DNA from: Daucus carota subsp. sativus
Lineage: Eukaryota > Streptophyta > Magnoliopsida > Apiales > Apiaceae
Assembly (NCBI RefSeq): GCF_001625215.2
Contig: NC_030385.2
Coordinates: 8,921,135 to 8,985,134 of the forward strand
Length of the DNA stretch: 64,000 nucleotides
Direction of reading: 5' to 3'
Part shown: piece after piece, positions 1-29,251 of the stretch
Layout of the letters: the number at the start of each line of letters is the position of its first letter
Numbering within the stretch: position 1 is the stretch's first letter
Made by a program: the position numbers and the translations under genes
Notes under the pieces: model-generated
What the model was told of the DNA's origin: nothing
Database searches by the model: none
The model's input: the letters and a program-made list of their open reading frames with translations, nothing else

Positions 1-120
1 TATGTTGTATAAACAGTCTTCACTTAAAAATTGTTTGAACTGAGCAAACAAATATTGTGAAAGTGTTGCATGAAAATCTTTTCCTATATACAAAATAAAC
101 CATATAAAAATTAACAAAAA

Positions 121-1940
121 CAAACATATCCGATGAACAAAGCAAATATTATAAAAAAATAAAGAACAAACATATATTCCTAATAATTAATCTATTAACC
201 TTTTTATCCATCAATATCATGTCAAGACTATATGGTTCTCTCGTGTTTGGATTTGTCGACTACCACATCCGACAAACTCTTATTCTTATCGGCCAATCAT
301 CTCTATCATCATTCAAAACATCTGTAACTCATTATTGTATTAGATGTAAAAGACAAATAAGCTCAAGAAAAATTGTGTGTGTTAAATTTTATGAAGTCTG
401 GCCTTAATTTATAGGGGTTGATTTGAGAAAAGACCGGCTTATTAAAAATACTTTCTGTTTTTGATATACACCTTTTCCAAAATATGATGATAGTTTCAGA
501 TTCTGATTTGATTTTGATATTTTGAAAAAGGTAGTTCAGAAACTTTCTTCCAATATATCCGAAACTAAAAAAGGCAATTTTTATTTTTGATATTTTTTCA
601 TCCAAAAATTCCAAAAAATTAGAAAAATAGAACAGAGCTCTGTGAGAGGCGCCACCTAAACGGCTCATGCTTCTCCTTTATAATCCGCGCGTTGCGGCGG
701 CCTATAAAAATTATATTAATGATCCAATATTAATATTTGTAGAATAAAATAATTTTATGACTGTCTATAAAAAGTATATTAATGTTTCAAGTTAATATTT
801 GTAGGATAAAATAAATTTATATTATAAAAATCTTGATGTAATACAAATACTAATATATAAAATTGCAAAATTGGACTATAATTCATGGTGAAAAAGTGAA
901 AATAAATTTATACATGTAATTAACAATTTAAAGCATGACGAATCTTAATTTTATTTGTTTTTTTTTTGGAAAAATAATCACGTTCTTACATTGTCATCTT
1001 CCTCCGATTTTTTTAGATTGATTGTGCACAAAAACATTTAACTTAAATATAACTACCCTATTAAAAGTTGCTTGAACGGAGCAAACAGATAATGCATGAA
1101 TGATATTTTCATGCATACAAAGTAAATAATATAAAAATTAACAACAAACATGTCCGATGAACAAAACAAATATTATAAAAGAATAACCAATAAACATACA
1201 TCATTAATAGTTAATTTATTGACATCAACCATCAATATTATGTCAAGACTATATTTTTTTCCCGTGTTTGGATTTGTCGACTCCAATATAACGGTCTATA
1301 GCTACATTTGCTTGCAACAACCTTTACTTTAACAGCCTTCACTTATCGTTGTAGAAGAACGACACCTCCAAGTTAGAAATCGAGCAAGAGAAAGGTAATT
1401 CTAATTTTTGATATTTTTCATCCAAAAAATTCAAAAAATTATAAAATAAAACGGAGCGATGTGAGAGACGCCACCTACACGCCCCTCGCTTCTCCTTTAA
1501 AAATCGAGTAAGAGAACTATCAGGTAGGTTTGTGGTATTGAGGTAGGAGGTTGTGTTTAGAAGATTCAAAACCCTACGATCTATACGGGTATTTATAGGT
1601 GGAGAGAAACTTGTTTGCTACTCTTTCCCATAATTAAATAATTTGAACAAAATCATATTAAAATTTTCAAGCTACTATATTCCATATATAGTCTGCCTTT
1701 TCCATAAATAATTAATCTGAAATAAAATTAGATTAAAACTTTCAAGCTACTATATTCCATAAATAATCTGAAACAAAATCAGATTCTGAAACTTGCTTAT
1801 AATATACCCGAAACTAAAAAAGGTAGTTCTAATTTTTGATATTTTTCATCCAAAAATTCCAGTTAATTAGAAAAATAAAACGGAGCGATGTGAGAGGCGC
1901 CACCTACACGCCCCTCGCTTCTCCTTTATATAAGTATATT
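121..1940. repeat. Three partial copies of a dispersed repeat upstream of UBP12
   Basis: Three related segments lie at about 121-690, 1141-1510 and 1790-1940. Copies 1 and 2 share a stretch with TCCGATGAACAAA followed by a shared TGTCAAGACTATAT and GTGTTTGGATTTGTCGAC block. All three share a 3' block with GAGAGGCGCCACCTA followed by a CTTCTCCTTTA motif. Small minus-strand open frames in these copies resemble each other only because the repeat is duplicated. I see no domain, no long terminal repeat pair and no clear target duplication, so the element class is unknown. The rest of 1-2030 is AT-rich with nothing else recognisable. Confidence 0.6.
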
Positions 1941-2385
1941 GATGATTGATTGATTGATTTATGTTTATTTAGTTAAAAATATATTAAATTGATTCCAATT
2001 AATGATATACTTAATCATTGATTATCCGATTAATTGCTTCGATTGCCGGCTTTTACAACATTTCTTGTAACCCGCCCCAGAGCACCACGAACCGGCTCGC
2101 TCACTCGAACAAATCTGATACACATTGGCCATTGCACTATATCCCCACCCCTCTCTTCCCCAAACGCCCCCATAATTTTTGAGTAATTACCAAGTCTACC
2201 CTTTTCATACGTCCTTTGTTTCCTCTTTCCTCTACTCATCCTGGGAGAGTGTCTCTGTCTCCAAATCTATCTGCTGCTGCATATACACACATACACATAA
2301 AACAATATTAAAATCAAAATAATTATTATAGTGTTCTTGTATCTCTTTGTGCTCTTATTTTACAGATTTAATTAATCGGATAACT

Positions 2386-19794
<17,409 letters not shown>

Positions 19795-20390
19795 TTGTTG
19801 AGCAACCAACAATGCCCTGATGAATTTCCACCCTCCTAAGACCACATTGGTTATTTAGGAAAAGGGCCAAGAGGATATGGCAGCAGGAGACGTTAGTAGA
19901 GAACGTGTTATGATCCATTTTTTCATTTTGCCATTTACCCTTTTCCAGCTATAATCGCTTCATTTTTAGGCTATAATTCCTATTATTTGATTGGGCGGGG
20001 AAGAAATGGTTTCTCTGAGATTTGACCTGTTTTTACCTGCCCTCTTGGCTTTCCGAATCCTTGACCTTCTGGTCCTCTATAGCAAGGCACTAAGTTTCAT
20101 GAAGAGGATTGGGCACTTTAGTATTCGGTTCCTGTTGTAGTTTAGTCAGGTACATAAAAAGATTTTGATTGAGTGGAATGTAATCTGGGTGTGGTAGTGT
20201 AGTCGGTGCTTTCTTTCGCCCGTCATTTGTTTAGGAGGAAGGTTGGATATTGTCTCTTACTAGGTGGGAGTAGATGCGTTTTTATGATATTGTAAAGGTT
20301 TGCTGTTCAGCTGTGAAAAGATCTATTTTATAGTGCCTATATCTTTATACTATCTTGTAAAAAGTTTCAACTCAGTTATGTAATCAATAT

Positions 20391-20396
20391 AATAAA
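20391..20396 (+). terminator. Possible poly(A) signal of UBP12
   Basis: AATAAA lies about 600 bases after the stop codon, at the end of a plausible 3' UTR. Plant signals are loose, so this is only a likely site. Confidence 0.35.
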
Positions 20397-20731
20397 TCTC
20401 GTGTAGAACTGAAAGAGTCTCAAGTCTTCCCATGGCCACTCGATCTTTACTTTATTGCTTTTGCCATGTAATCGGCAACTTAATCTAGTATAATAATTCC
20501 AGGACTTGGGGGTTGGAAAAAAGTGATCAAAAATTTTATCAGGAAAAAGTGTGTACACTACAGTGAGCAGACTCTTTTCCCTAATTACTAATTTAGAAGT
20601 TTACTTTATTAATAAGTGGTTAAGCAATCACTGCTTGAATATCGTTTTCAAGTGATAAAAACAGTTTTCCAACTAATTCAAACCTCTTCAAAAGATGAGC
20701 GGGAAGAAGCATAATGAAGGGAGCCGGGTAC

Positions 20732-20805
20732 GTTTTGATATGTTGTCAAGGAGTTTGCATAGGGGTAAGTTTTGATATGTTGACAAGAAGTTTGCATAGG
20801 GGTCA
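20732..20805 (+). repeat. 37-bp tandem duplication
   Basis: Two copies of a 37-bp unit beginning GTTTTGATATGTTG lie head to tail with a few mismatches. No function is evident. Confidence 0.75.
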
Positions 20806-20905
20806 TTTTATAAATATGTTTTGTGCATCTTTGCTTTTTCTGGTGCTGAATAACGATGTACTCCTCACTTGGCCACTAAAGACATCGCATATTATTAAAT
20901 ATTTA

Positions 20906-21234
20906 GGATGTGTTCACTTCATGGAATGGAATGAGGGGAGAATGGAATGAAAAATTATATAGAAGTTTTAAGGAGAAAGAAGAAAGTATGAGATAATGAT
21001 GACAAAATATGAATGTAGTTAATTTTTTTGTGACAAAAATTGTGAAGAAACATGATGTTAAAATGGAATGAGCATTCCTACCAAAACATGTGGGTTAGAG
21101 TTATAATTTAAATAGTAAGGTTGGAATGATTGAAGGAATGAAAATTATACACATTTTTTTTGATCAACACCATTTTAGAGTACAAAATTCATTCCATTCT
21201 CCCTCCATTCCATTCACTCCAAGTGAACACAACC
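20906..21234. mobile_element. Tourist-like MITE, copy 1
   Basis: A 329-bp element with inverted ends GGATGTGTTCACTTCATGGA and, reversed, GGTTGTGTTCACTTGGAGTG, flanked by TTA at 20903-20905 and 21235-21237. The 3-bp TTA duplication fits PIF/Harbinger (Tourist) MITEs. The centre is GGAATG-rich. No coding potential. Confidence 0.8.
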
Positions 21235-21237
21235 TTA

Positions 21238-21548
21238 TGTTGTGTTTGGTTGGGGTGAATGAAAATGGAGGGAATGGAATGAGATTTGAACTATAATTTA
21301 GTTGAATGTTTAATAATTTCATTCCTTCCACCATTCCATTCCCATCACCCTTAACTAGATCTCAAGCCCTCCATTTTGTGAAAGAATGCTTCATTCCTTA
21401 TCATACCTATTTTCTACCCAAATCTTATCATACAAAATTTGCCCTCACTCATTTTTTTCAAAGTCCTCCATCCTACACTCTATTATGTTCTTTAATTTAT
21501 ACTCATTTCATTCCCATTCCATTCCATTCACCCCAACCAAACACAACA
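21238..21548. mobile_element. Tourist-like MITE, adjoining second element
   Basis: A 311-bp element with inverted ends TGTTGTGTTTGGTTGGGGTG at both termini, flanked by TTA at 21235-21237 and 21549-21551. It abuts the previous element and shares its TTA. The GGAATGGAATG content is similar but the tips differ, so it is a related subfamily. A 135-residue open frame across it is chance. Confidence 0.8.
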
Positions 21549-21551
21549 TTA

Positions 21552-23130
21552 GTCTCTTGTTTGGAAGCTAGAGGTTTGGAGAGTTTAAGAGGTTTGACTA
21601 TTTCAATCGAGCTATTAACCAAAAAACCCAACCAACTTGTAATTTTTTTGTCAAAAAACTTTTTAACTTTTCTTTTCACTAACAACCCAGTGAACTTTAT
21701 TCAAATCATATAAAACATATAAAATAACCATAGTTAAAATATACCCATCTGACTTGTCTAAGTATCTTTCCATAATTCACATCTTTTTATACATTTATGC
21801 GTCAAATAGTGCCTATTCATTAATAATATTAATAATTATAATATTTTAATTTCATAAACCCATATTATATAGAAGGTATAAGGGTTTTCATATCTCTATC
21901 ATAAATTAATGGGGTTATGTGTTTTACGTTTGTGAAGAGCTCAGCAAATGGATGTTATTCCTAAACTCCGTTTAATCAAAATTACGTAATAAAAAATATA
22001 ATGTCCTCCATTTTGTATTTTAGATTATTTTTGTAGTGTGGGGGGATTATTTGCCAAATTCAGGCTTGGCTCTGGGTTTTTTGTGGTGAGCAGCTTTGGA
22101 GAGGATGTTTGTCTAATTTTATTTGGCTTGAATAAAAAAATTTATTTATTTATTTATTTTTGATTTACTATTTTTTGATTAATTGTAATCATGTTGTCGC
22201 ATAAGATATGTGATGATTATAGTTAGTTCAGGTCGGTTATAAGTAATCGTAGTTAATTTTTTAAAAGATTTAGTAAAGTTGATTGGGGTTGTTCGTGAAA
22301 ATAAAAGTTTAATGGTTTTTTGGCAAAAAAATGACAAGTATATTGGGTTTTTTTGGTTAATAGCTCATTTCAATCCGCTAATGCTAGTGTTTGATAGTTA
22401 GCGGATTTAAATGACCTTAAAAAACTAATTTTTATTTTGAGAAACTTTTTGGGTTAGAGGTTTTGATGTGTGTCATAAAAAGAAACCGCTGATTCAATTC
22501 GTTAGTCGAAACATCTATTTTAATCAGCTAGTCAAAACATTTAATTCAATCCGCTAATAGCTAATTCTCAAATAGGGCCTTAGTCAAAAATAAAAGGATA
22601 CGAAGTGCAAATAAGTCCCTTTTCTTTATTAAATAACATATTCTAAAGCTAAGAGTACATATCATGCCAATACCTAGAAAGGCATGAACCAAACGATCTC
22701 GAAATGATTTTAAACAATTTCAATTGAATATCCTCTCAATTGAATATCCTCTTATGAGTATTATTAGCTTGACTAGTGTGATAAAAAGGAAGTTGAAGAT
22801 AAAATCTTAAAAATCCACTTTTACTATCGGCAATAATCAGAAAGAAGTGAGATTAATAGCGATAGCAATGAACATTCACTTTCTTGACTTTCTTCTCCGT
22901 ATATTTATCTCAAATTGTTTCCGATTTCTTTTTTCAAATGAGAGATAAAAGGATGATTAATTTTAATTGGATGGTTTGCATGTAGGGGTCTCATTATTAT
23001 TAGTGCAAGTGTAACGAAATATGCCTTGCCAACTAGAATAGGAAAAAAAAATTGGAAACGGTACCTAGCATTTTTCTAGAATTAAATCTGGGATTCTGTT
23101 AATTATCACGAGCTTATCTTTCTCTGTACA
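21552..23130. other. Intergenic, no gene seen
   Basis: AT-rich sequence with a TTTA microsatellite near 22140-22160 and short diverged direct repeats around 22370-22570 (CCGCTAATAGCTAATT type). I see no exon, RNA gene or clean transposon end. Confidence 0.5.
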
Positions 23131-23388
23131 ATGTCTTCTTCTTCTGCAACCATGATAACTGATAATGAAAATGGTGATTCTATTGAGCAACAATCCTCTA
23201 ATACTTGTGGTGTTTCAAGTGATACTTCAACCACACAACTAATTGCTGCTCCAAGTAATGCTACAACCACACAAGATTCAAGAAAACATAAAGGAAACAG
23301 ATCTCCTACAAGCAGGCATCAAAAGAGGAGCAGATCTCGAAGGAAGACTAATGAAGGGCCTAGTTCAAGCTTGGAAAGAGCAAATTAA
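23131..23388 (+). CDS. Unrecognised small serine- and lysine/arginine-rich ORF
   Basis: An 85-residue frame beginning MSSSSATMITDNENGD and ending in a basic stretch with KRSRSRRK, which could be a nuclear-localisation-like sequence. It has no known domain, and its serine/threonine-rich composition can arise by chance. It might be the 5' fragment of a decayed transposase gene; this is a guess. It ends about 400 bases beyond the stop of the opposite-strand MYOB gene. Confidence 0.2.
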   Translation: MSSSSATMITDNENGDSIEQQSSNTCGVSSDTSTTQLIAAPSNATTTQDSRKHKGNRSPTSRHQKRSRSRRKTNEGPSSSLERAN

Positions 23389-23789
23389 GGAAAATGCTAA
23401 AAAAAACTATGAATATGATTGGACTGCCACCATATACATAAATTTGTAATATACACGGGAAGGACTGTCCAAATATTACTTGAATTGAGCAAATAATATG
23501 AGAATCAACACATAGTATTGCATGCCTACAGATACTAAGAACTTATCCATAATTTTGGGGGTAAACTAGCAATACGTTTCAATCTCAAGAAGAAAACAAG
23601 TAAGAAAGAGTACTCCACAACAGAAACCAGAAACCAATTTTCCGAGGATTCTGAAAATTGCATTGCAAAACCTATAAGTAAATAACACTTGGATTTAAAA
23701 ATCCAATGACCAAAAGTTGAAGATGACATATGGACACTAGTTTTCAGATCACAGCAGATGGTATTCATGGACAGTGAGATGTGCAGATA

Positions 23790-25796
23790 TCACACTTGCG
23801 TTCGTGTGAGACATCTCCACTGCCCTACGCGAGGTCCCTTATCCAGGAGCGATAGCAGTCCCACATTATTTGGTGACATCGCGGACATATACCTGAAATA
23901 AAAACATCCATATCAGGAGCTACCCTACCAGACAGAGATAACTTCATAGCATAACTTGAAAATACTCAGAGGTTTGGTTCACATACCTGCTTCGGAATTC
24001 TTTCTTTCTCCATAAAACAAATGATACAATCCACTGTGCATGAAATGAAAAGTTGTCAAGTGGAAGCCAAGAAGGCACAAGTATGGATGCATTATAGATG
24101 GACAAACAATCTACTCTAGTTAATAGCAGCACTTTAAACTCTATACTCTCTCCGTCCCAGCGTTGAGTAAAAGTAGTGTGAAAAGGTAAGAAAAGTGGGA
24201 AAGTGGTGGGATCCATTGACTGTTTTTGGTAAGTTTTGAAATGTAAAGAATTGGATGGGACATCCCAAAAAGAAAATGGTAAAGAAATGGTAGGGACAGA
24301 GGGAGTAACAGACTTAACATGCAACAAACTGTATACAAAGATATAGGAAGAGCTATCAACAGTTGCAGGAATCTGGAGACTACCTTGCATATAGACATAA
24401 ATGAGGACCCTCCTTTGCCAGATGACTTTTTCGCGGCTCCTCTTCCAGGGGATATATCATTACAAAGTTGTTGAGCTATCTCCTTCAATAATACTAGCTG
24501 TGCCTTGTCTGTTCGCATAGATATGAGTGCCTGACTCATGGATTCTCTATCCGCTTCAAGTGCCTGAAGCCTCAAGTAAAGCTTCTTGATCTCAGGGTCT
24601 GCGACGTCTGCTGTATTCACTGACTCCTCTGGTGTATAGTCTTCACAATTTCTAATAAAAGCCTTTGGATCCGTAACATCATTATACGATACATTATGAA
24701 CGGAATCGATGGTGTATACTCTATCACTCATGTCATCTTCAACTTCGGAAGCATTCTCTACCTTCTTCAAATGAGAGAATTCCTCTGAATGAATGCAATC
24801 CATTCTTTTAGCGGTGCCAAGCTCTGGAGAAACAGTGGCACCATCAGAAGCTGTCTCCTTAACTGTCGCGAAATAAGAATTGGTGCTGTCGGTAGAAAAC
24901 CTCCTAATATGTCTAGACCTCCTAGGGGAATGACCAACTATCACCTTTTCAAGCACTGTTTTAGTACCAAAGAAATCCACATCAGGCTGACTCTGTTTTG
25001 GAGTTTGTTCTAGCTGATTGATCCGATTCTCCAAGTCCTTTAGATGGTCTCGAGACCTTGGGGTCTCGCCAAATGCATACTTCTCCACGTCAACAATATC
25101 ATTATCAGTCTCGAAAGAAGCCTGATTCTCATTCAGCTTGCACTTGAGTGGAGGGTATTCATAGGTGGGAATTTCACACTGGAAATCTGAGATTGTTTCG
25201 ACACTATTAGCCCGGGTAATGCCAGCTTCCTTGTCACCCTCCTTTTCTCCGTCCGCCTCTTCCTCTGAAATACCATAACTCATCATTCTATATTTATAAG
25301 CCTGAACCTCACAAGTAAGAGATTGAATGGTCTGGTCTCTCTTATACAGCAAATCCTCCATCGCAGCAATCTCGTGATCATCATGAGCCATCTTCTCCTC
25401 TGCAAAGCGCTTGAATTGGCGGGCCTCCATCTCAATCTCTGCCTTTTCCCTCTCTAACCTCAAAATCATTGACATCGCCTCATTGGCAGCCGTCGAGGCT
25501 GCATTCCTCTCCTCTTCGAGTTCGATAGAGAGATCCATAATGCTCTGCTGCTGCTTGGTGACCATTTCACGCAACGCAACACACTCATTTGAGATCTCAA
25601 CCTTAGCAACATGAGTGATATCAAGACCAGATAGCGGAAAGCCTTTCTCTTCCTCGAGTTCATGGAACTTTCTCCTGGCAGGCCCAAACAAAGTTCCGGA
25701 AAATGAGCGATTCATGATTGTACCACTACTACCACTATCACTAGGACAATGTACTAAATTTGTTGAACTAGGATCCTCTTCAGAACTCATGGCCAA
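23790..25796 (-). CDS. MYOB7: Myosin-binding protein with GTD-binding (DUF593) domain, MYOB7-like
   Basis: Family members bind the globular tail of class XI myosins and serve as vesicle receptors for actin-based transport. Coding exons on the minus strand: 25796-24384, 24033-23987, 23892-23790, giving 520 residues; Arabidopsis MYOB7 has about 518. The GTD-binding coiled coil covers about residues 78-175 (MDLSIELEEERNAA to EVQAYKYRM). A second coiled coil lies around 395-445 (EIKKLYLRLQALEADRESM). The C-terminal exons encode WIVSFVLWRKK, a short hydrophobic-basic segment, and end in GPRVGQWRCLTRTQV, a conserved tail. There is no long N-terminal membrane helix as in MYOB1-type proteins. Intron 1 carries a Stowaway MITE, and reading through it would give a false 551-residue frame. 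The family assignment is firm; the exact paralogue is inferred. Confidence 0.88.
24146..24305. mobile_element. Stowaway MITE in MYOB intron 1
   Basis: A 160-bp element with ends CTCTCTCCGTCCC and GGGACAGAGGGAG, flanked by TA on both sides (24144-24145, 24306-24307). It occupies nearly half of the 349-bp intron 24034-24383. Confidence 0.82.
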
Positions 25797-26420
25797 CTTT
25801 CAGGAAGAAACAAACAAACTATTAAGTATACAACAACAAAAAGATTATTTTTAATAATAATGTTTACAGGAACCAGCTCCCAAACCCTCCTTCTCCTCCC
25901 CCTAATGTACTAATACAAATTTGTAGCTAAAACGCTTCCTCAATCTCAGAAAACAACAATTTCACTTCCTCAGATCGATGAATTAGGTACGACTCCTGCA
26001 ATGTTGAACAAATCAAAACCGATCAATCACAAACACGTTTATATCAATGTGAAACGCGAGAAATAAAGGCTCTGCAGAACAAATTTCCACATCTTTAATA
26101 TACATTGTTCAGAAAATGAAAAAGCAAACAACATAAAATTGAGGAAATGATGATATATATATTACCTTAAAGGAGCTCGTAAAGAAAGCATATTAATATG
26201 TTGGAGGAGGTCTCGAGAGGAAGAAGGGATTGAATTTTCCCGGGAAAATTATGAAACATTTTCTCGGGAAGGAATGATCATCTCAAGTGAGAGAGAGGGA
26301 GGGAGAGAATAGAGAGAGGGAGAGAGGCTTTCTCTAAGTTTAGAGACTTTCTAAAAACAGGGAGATTTTCACGGGACAGAGAAATGGTTTGGAAACTCTA
26401 CATTTTATTGGAGTATATAT
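25797..26420 (-). promoter_or_regulatory. 5' leader and core promoter of the MYOB gene
   Basis: On the minus strand a TATATACT sequence lies at 26413-26420, followed by a CT-rich leader (GA-rich on the plus strand, 26285-26330). A likely leader intron runs from a GTAAT donor near 26164 to a TTGCAG acceptor near 25998. The ATG at 25796 follows. Inferred from motifs only. Confidence 0.4.
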
Positions 26421-26739
26421 TTTGTTTCTCTGCATCTAAATTCTTTCATTCTTATTCTTCCTACTCCCGCTAGCGCGAGTTGTCAGTTCAAATTATTTCT
26501 TCTCTTGTCAGAATGAACTTCCTTAATGGTCCTGTCGTCGAGCTTACAAAACTCTAGCCAAATGCAGTTTATTTGTAAACGAGTGGAATACGAACAGAAT
26601 CATAAGGTTTGGTTGTATATGAGGACACCAATATGAATCTCGGACTGTACATCTTTAAGCGTAACAGACTTTCTTTTATGCTTAATTAAGTTAGTTTATA
26701 CAGTATTGTTCTACAAATTCTCATTTTCTTGACGATGTA

Positions 26740-27540
26740 ATGGCCTGCAGATGATAAAATGGAAAAAATTCGGTATCACATAAAACAGAGCGATGATCAC
26801 AGACAAAACCAGTTTAACATGTGTGGCAAAGTATTGCTAAAGGATGTCAAAGTATTTGCTTTATGCCTCTGGACAACTTGGATGGTATCACATTTCGTCC
26901 AGGGAATCGACGGGAGGATATCTTTGACAATATTCATCAAATGTTCGAGTGATTATGCTCACACTTTCTATGACAAAGCTAATAAGTTCGCTTATACCAT
27001 CAGAAGATATGATATTATGATTGGTGGAATAAAGTTTGGGCGCCTCTCCAGAGTTTAATTAGGAGACTCTTTTTATGTTGAGGCAAAAGATATGTAATTT
27101 TATATTTTCTTCTCTTATACTTGAAATGTATTTCTAAACTGTTGATTGTCCTTGATGCTAACTGCTGTTTGCAATTTTACTGAAAATTTTCATACACTTG
27201 CCAGAATTTTGGCTTTAACAGACTTGCATGCTTTGCTCTAATATTATAATCTGTTGCCTATTCAGGTGGTGAAAATGTAGGTTTATATATGTGGGAATGT
27301 GGGGGATGAGTCTTGCCTTTACCTATTTACTTTTACATCACACCCATATGTGATTTAGAAACTTGCTACTTAGGTTGATTCATTGCTTAAAACAATGCAT
27401 TTCATTGTCGTATGCAGGTGGAAAAGATATGGAAGATGATGCTGGGGAAGCATGTGGTCGTATGGCGGACATGTTTTGCCGTTTGCTTTCATCCAATCTG
27501 CAGGACCTCTCTAATTTCAAGTTTTTGTTTGCTTAGTTTT
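26740..27540 (+). pseudogene. Unrecognised exon-like fragments, frame-broken
   Basis: One frame of this stretch has an exon-like look (MPLDNLDGITFRPGNRRED near 26866, then a stop), while a 99-residue frame at 26759-27058 overlaps in another phase. A further exon-like block after a TATGCAG acceptor near 27419 reads GGKDMEDDAGEACGRMADMF. I do not recognise the family. Either a captured gene fragment or chance. Confidence 0.25.
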
Positions 27541-27549
27541 AAGATATAG

Positions 27550-27801
27550 TGGGTGTTTGTCTGGGACTTATAAGCCCGGCTTCTGAATTATAAGTTATGA
27601 GCACTTATTCGTACCGTTTGTCTAATAAGTCAAGAAGCACTTATAAAAAGCTAGGAATGCTAGCTTTTGTTTCAGGGCTTCTACTTATTTCCCAAACACT
27701 TTAATCACTTATGAATCTTATCTTGCTTCTGACTAACTTCTACTCCACTTATTTATTTTATGCAATAAGCACTTATATTAAGCTCACCCAAACGGCCCCA
27801 T
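27550..27801. mobile_element. MITE with GGGTGTTTG / CAAACGGCCCC ends
   Basis: The segment begins GGGTGTTTGTCTGGGACTTA and ends with sequence whose reverse is GGGGCCGTTTGGGTGAGCTTA, imperfect inverted ends typical of hAT-like MITEs. Both flanks contain ATAGT, a possible short duplication, but the exact 8-bp target is unclear. Confidence 0.5.
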
Positions 27802-27814
27802 AGTAGCATTACTT

Positions 27815-28205
27815 GTGTTATGTTTTAAAAGCAAATCAAACATAAATTTGGTATTTTGGGTAATCCGTAAGGCTTGTGTCAAACATGACACGGTTGTGAA
27901 TATTGCAATAGCTTACCTTTCACGACATAAAATTGTTCATATTTTGTGGTCATTTGTTGATGCAATATCAGTTGATGTAACTGATAATTCCGAACATTGG
28001 GTTATAGATGCTGCTGCTTATGTGAAGGTCGATTGCGATGCTACTATGTTCACAACTGATGTAGGTTGGATTGTTCTAGATTTGATTGTAATATCTTTTG
28101 GTTTAAAGAATTTAAATATTTTTTATTTGTTAAGCGATCTGAAAACAAAGCGGCTATATGTTTAGCTTATTTTTTGTTTCTTAATATGGTTGTATTTGAC
28201 AGTTT
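27815..28205 (+). pseudogene. Decayed RNase H (RVT_3) fragment of a non-LTR retroelement
   Basis: A 116-residue frame contains YVKVDCDATMFTTDVGWIVLD, like the start of the RNase H-like domain of plant LINEs (VK-NCDA--F---G-G-V-RD). In a second phase, near 28120-28200, the sequence reads VKRSENKAAICLAYFLF, like the domain's usual C-terminal RS-N-AAH-LA motif. The two parts are in different frames and much of the middle is missing, so this is a dead remnant. Confidence 0.55.
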
Positions 28206-28855
28206 GAGGGTTTGTCTTGGCTGATTTTCAGTTATTTATTAAATTCTTCGCTTTTCGTCAAAAAAACATAAATTTGGTATTTAAAAAAAAACTTCTTTAG
28301 AAATCGATTACCGCACGTTTTGAGAAAAAGTTATATTTTTGATGAAATTTAATAGTAAAATTATGATAACTTTCCGCAAAAACTGAAAACAATTTTTTTC
28401 TAAAAATATGATGACCAGCTTTTTTCTAAAGACATTCTTTTCGAAAAAGTTATTTTTGAATTTATGAAATATTTTTCGCCTTCTCGGCAAAAAAATGTTG
28501 TTGTTGTATGCAACAACAATATATGCTTTAGCTAATACTCAAAGTAAATCAGAGTTTTTCTTTTTTGAAATTAAAGTAAATTAGAGTTCTAATTTTTCTT
28601 TAGAGTAAAAATCAAATTAATAATTTTATAATTACATATAACTTATATAATAAAGATTTAATCCTTGAGGCGTGTTTTGGGATAAGCATTTTGTGTGAGC
28701 ATTTTCAACAGAGATTCTAAATCATTTTAAAAGATATAATATAATGTTAAATAAATGAACTATGTGCACATTTAAAAGTTAACTTATATAGCAATGATTT
28801 AAAAGGATCTGCACATTTAATGCTCTTACAGTCTTACACATTTGATGCTCTTATT

Positions 28856-29248
28856 GCATCTCCAATGGCGTTGACTATAATCGTTGGCCAAATGGGATCT
28901 GTAAGACATTTTGTAAAATTTGCTGAACCTGTAAGACATTTTGTTTCAATGATATTGGCTATATTAGTTGGCTATAATTTAAAAAATATATGTTATTAAT
29001 ATTTTAGATTGTTAAAATAGAATATATCAGTTCAATATGCTAATAAATGATGTGCAATCTTCCTACAAATTTCTTACAGACATGTAGAGGTTCGACAAAT
29101 TTAGCCATCCATAGGAGGTTGACTAAATTTATAGACAATAGCTGAGCATGGTTGGAGTTGAGTTTTTCGAGCTGTTGGCTAAATTTTTTTTATTTTAAGT
29201 ATGCTAACTCATCTTTTAGCCAAGGGTTTTCAATGGTTGAAGATGCTC
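28856..29248. mobile_element. GAGCATCTCCAAC-family MITE, copy A
   Basis: Starts GCATCTCCAATGGCGTTGAC and ends GGTTGAAGATGCTC before TTA. The interior has CTGTAAGACATTTTG and a CAATCTTCCTAC block shared with other copies. The left tip is slightly degraded. Confidence 0.7.
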
Positions 29249-29251
29249 TTA

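Noticed and set aside
21306..21713. 135-residue open frame
   Set aside because: Lies across the Tourist-like MITE, with composition set by the CATTCC repeats.
24141..24383. C-terminal 80 residues of an apparent 551-residue MYOB frame
   Set aside because: This stretch is intron and MITE sequence. Splicing at 24384 to 24033 restores the conserved family C-terminus.
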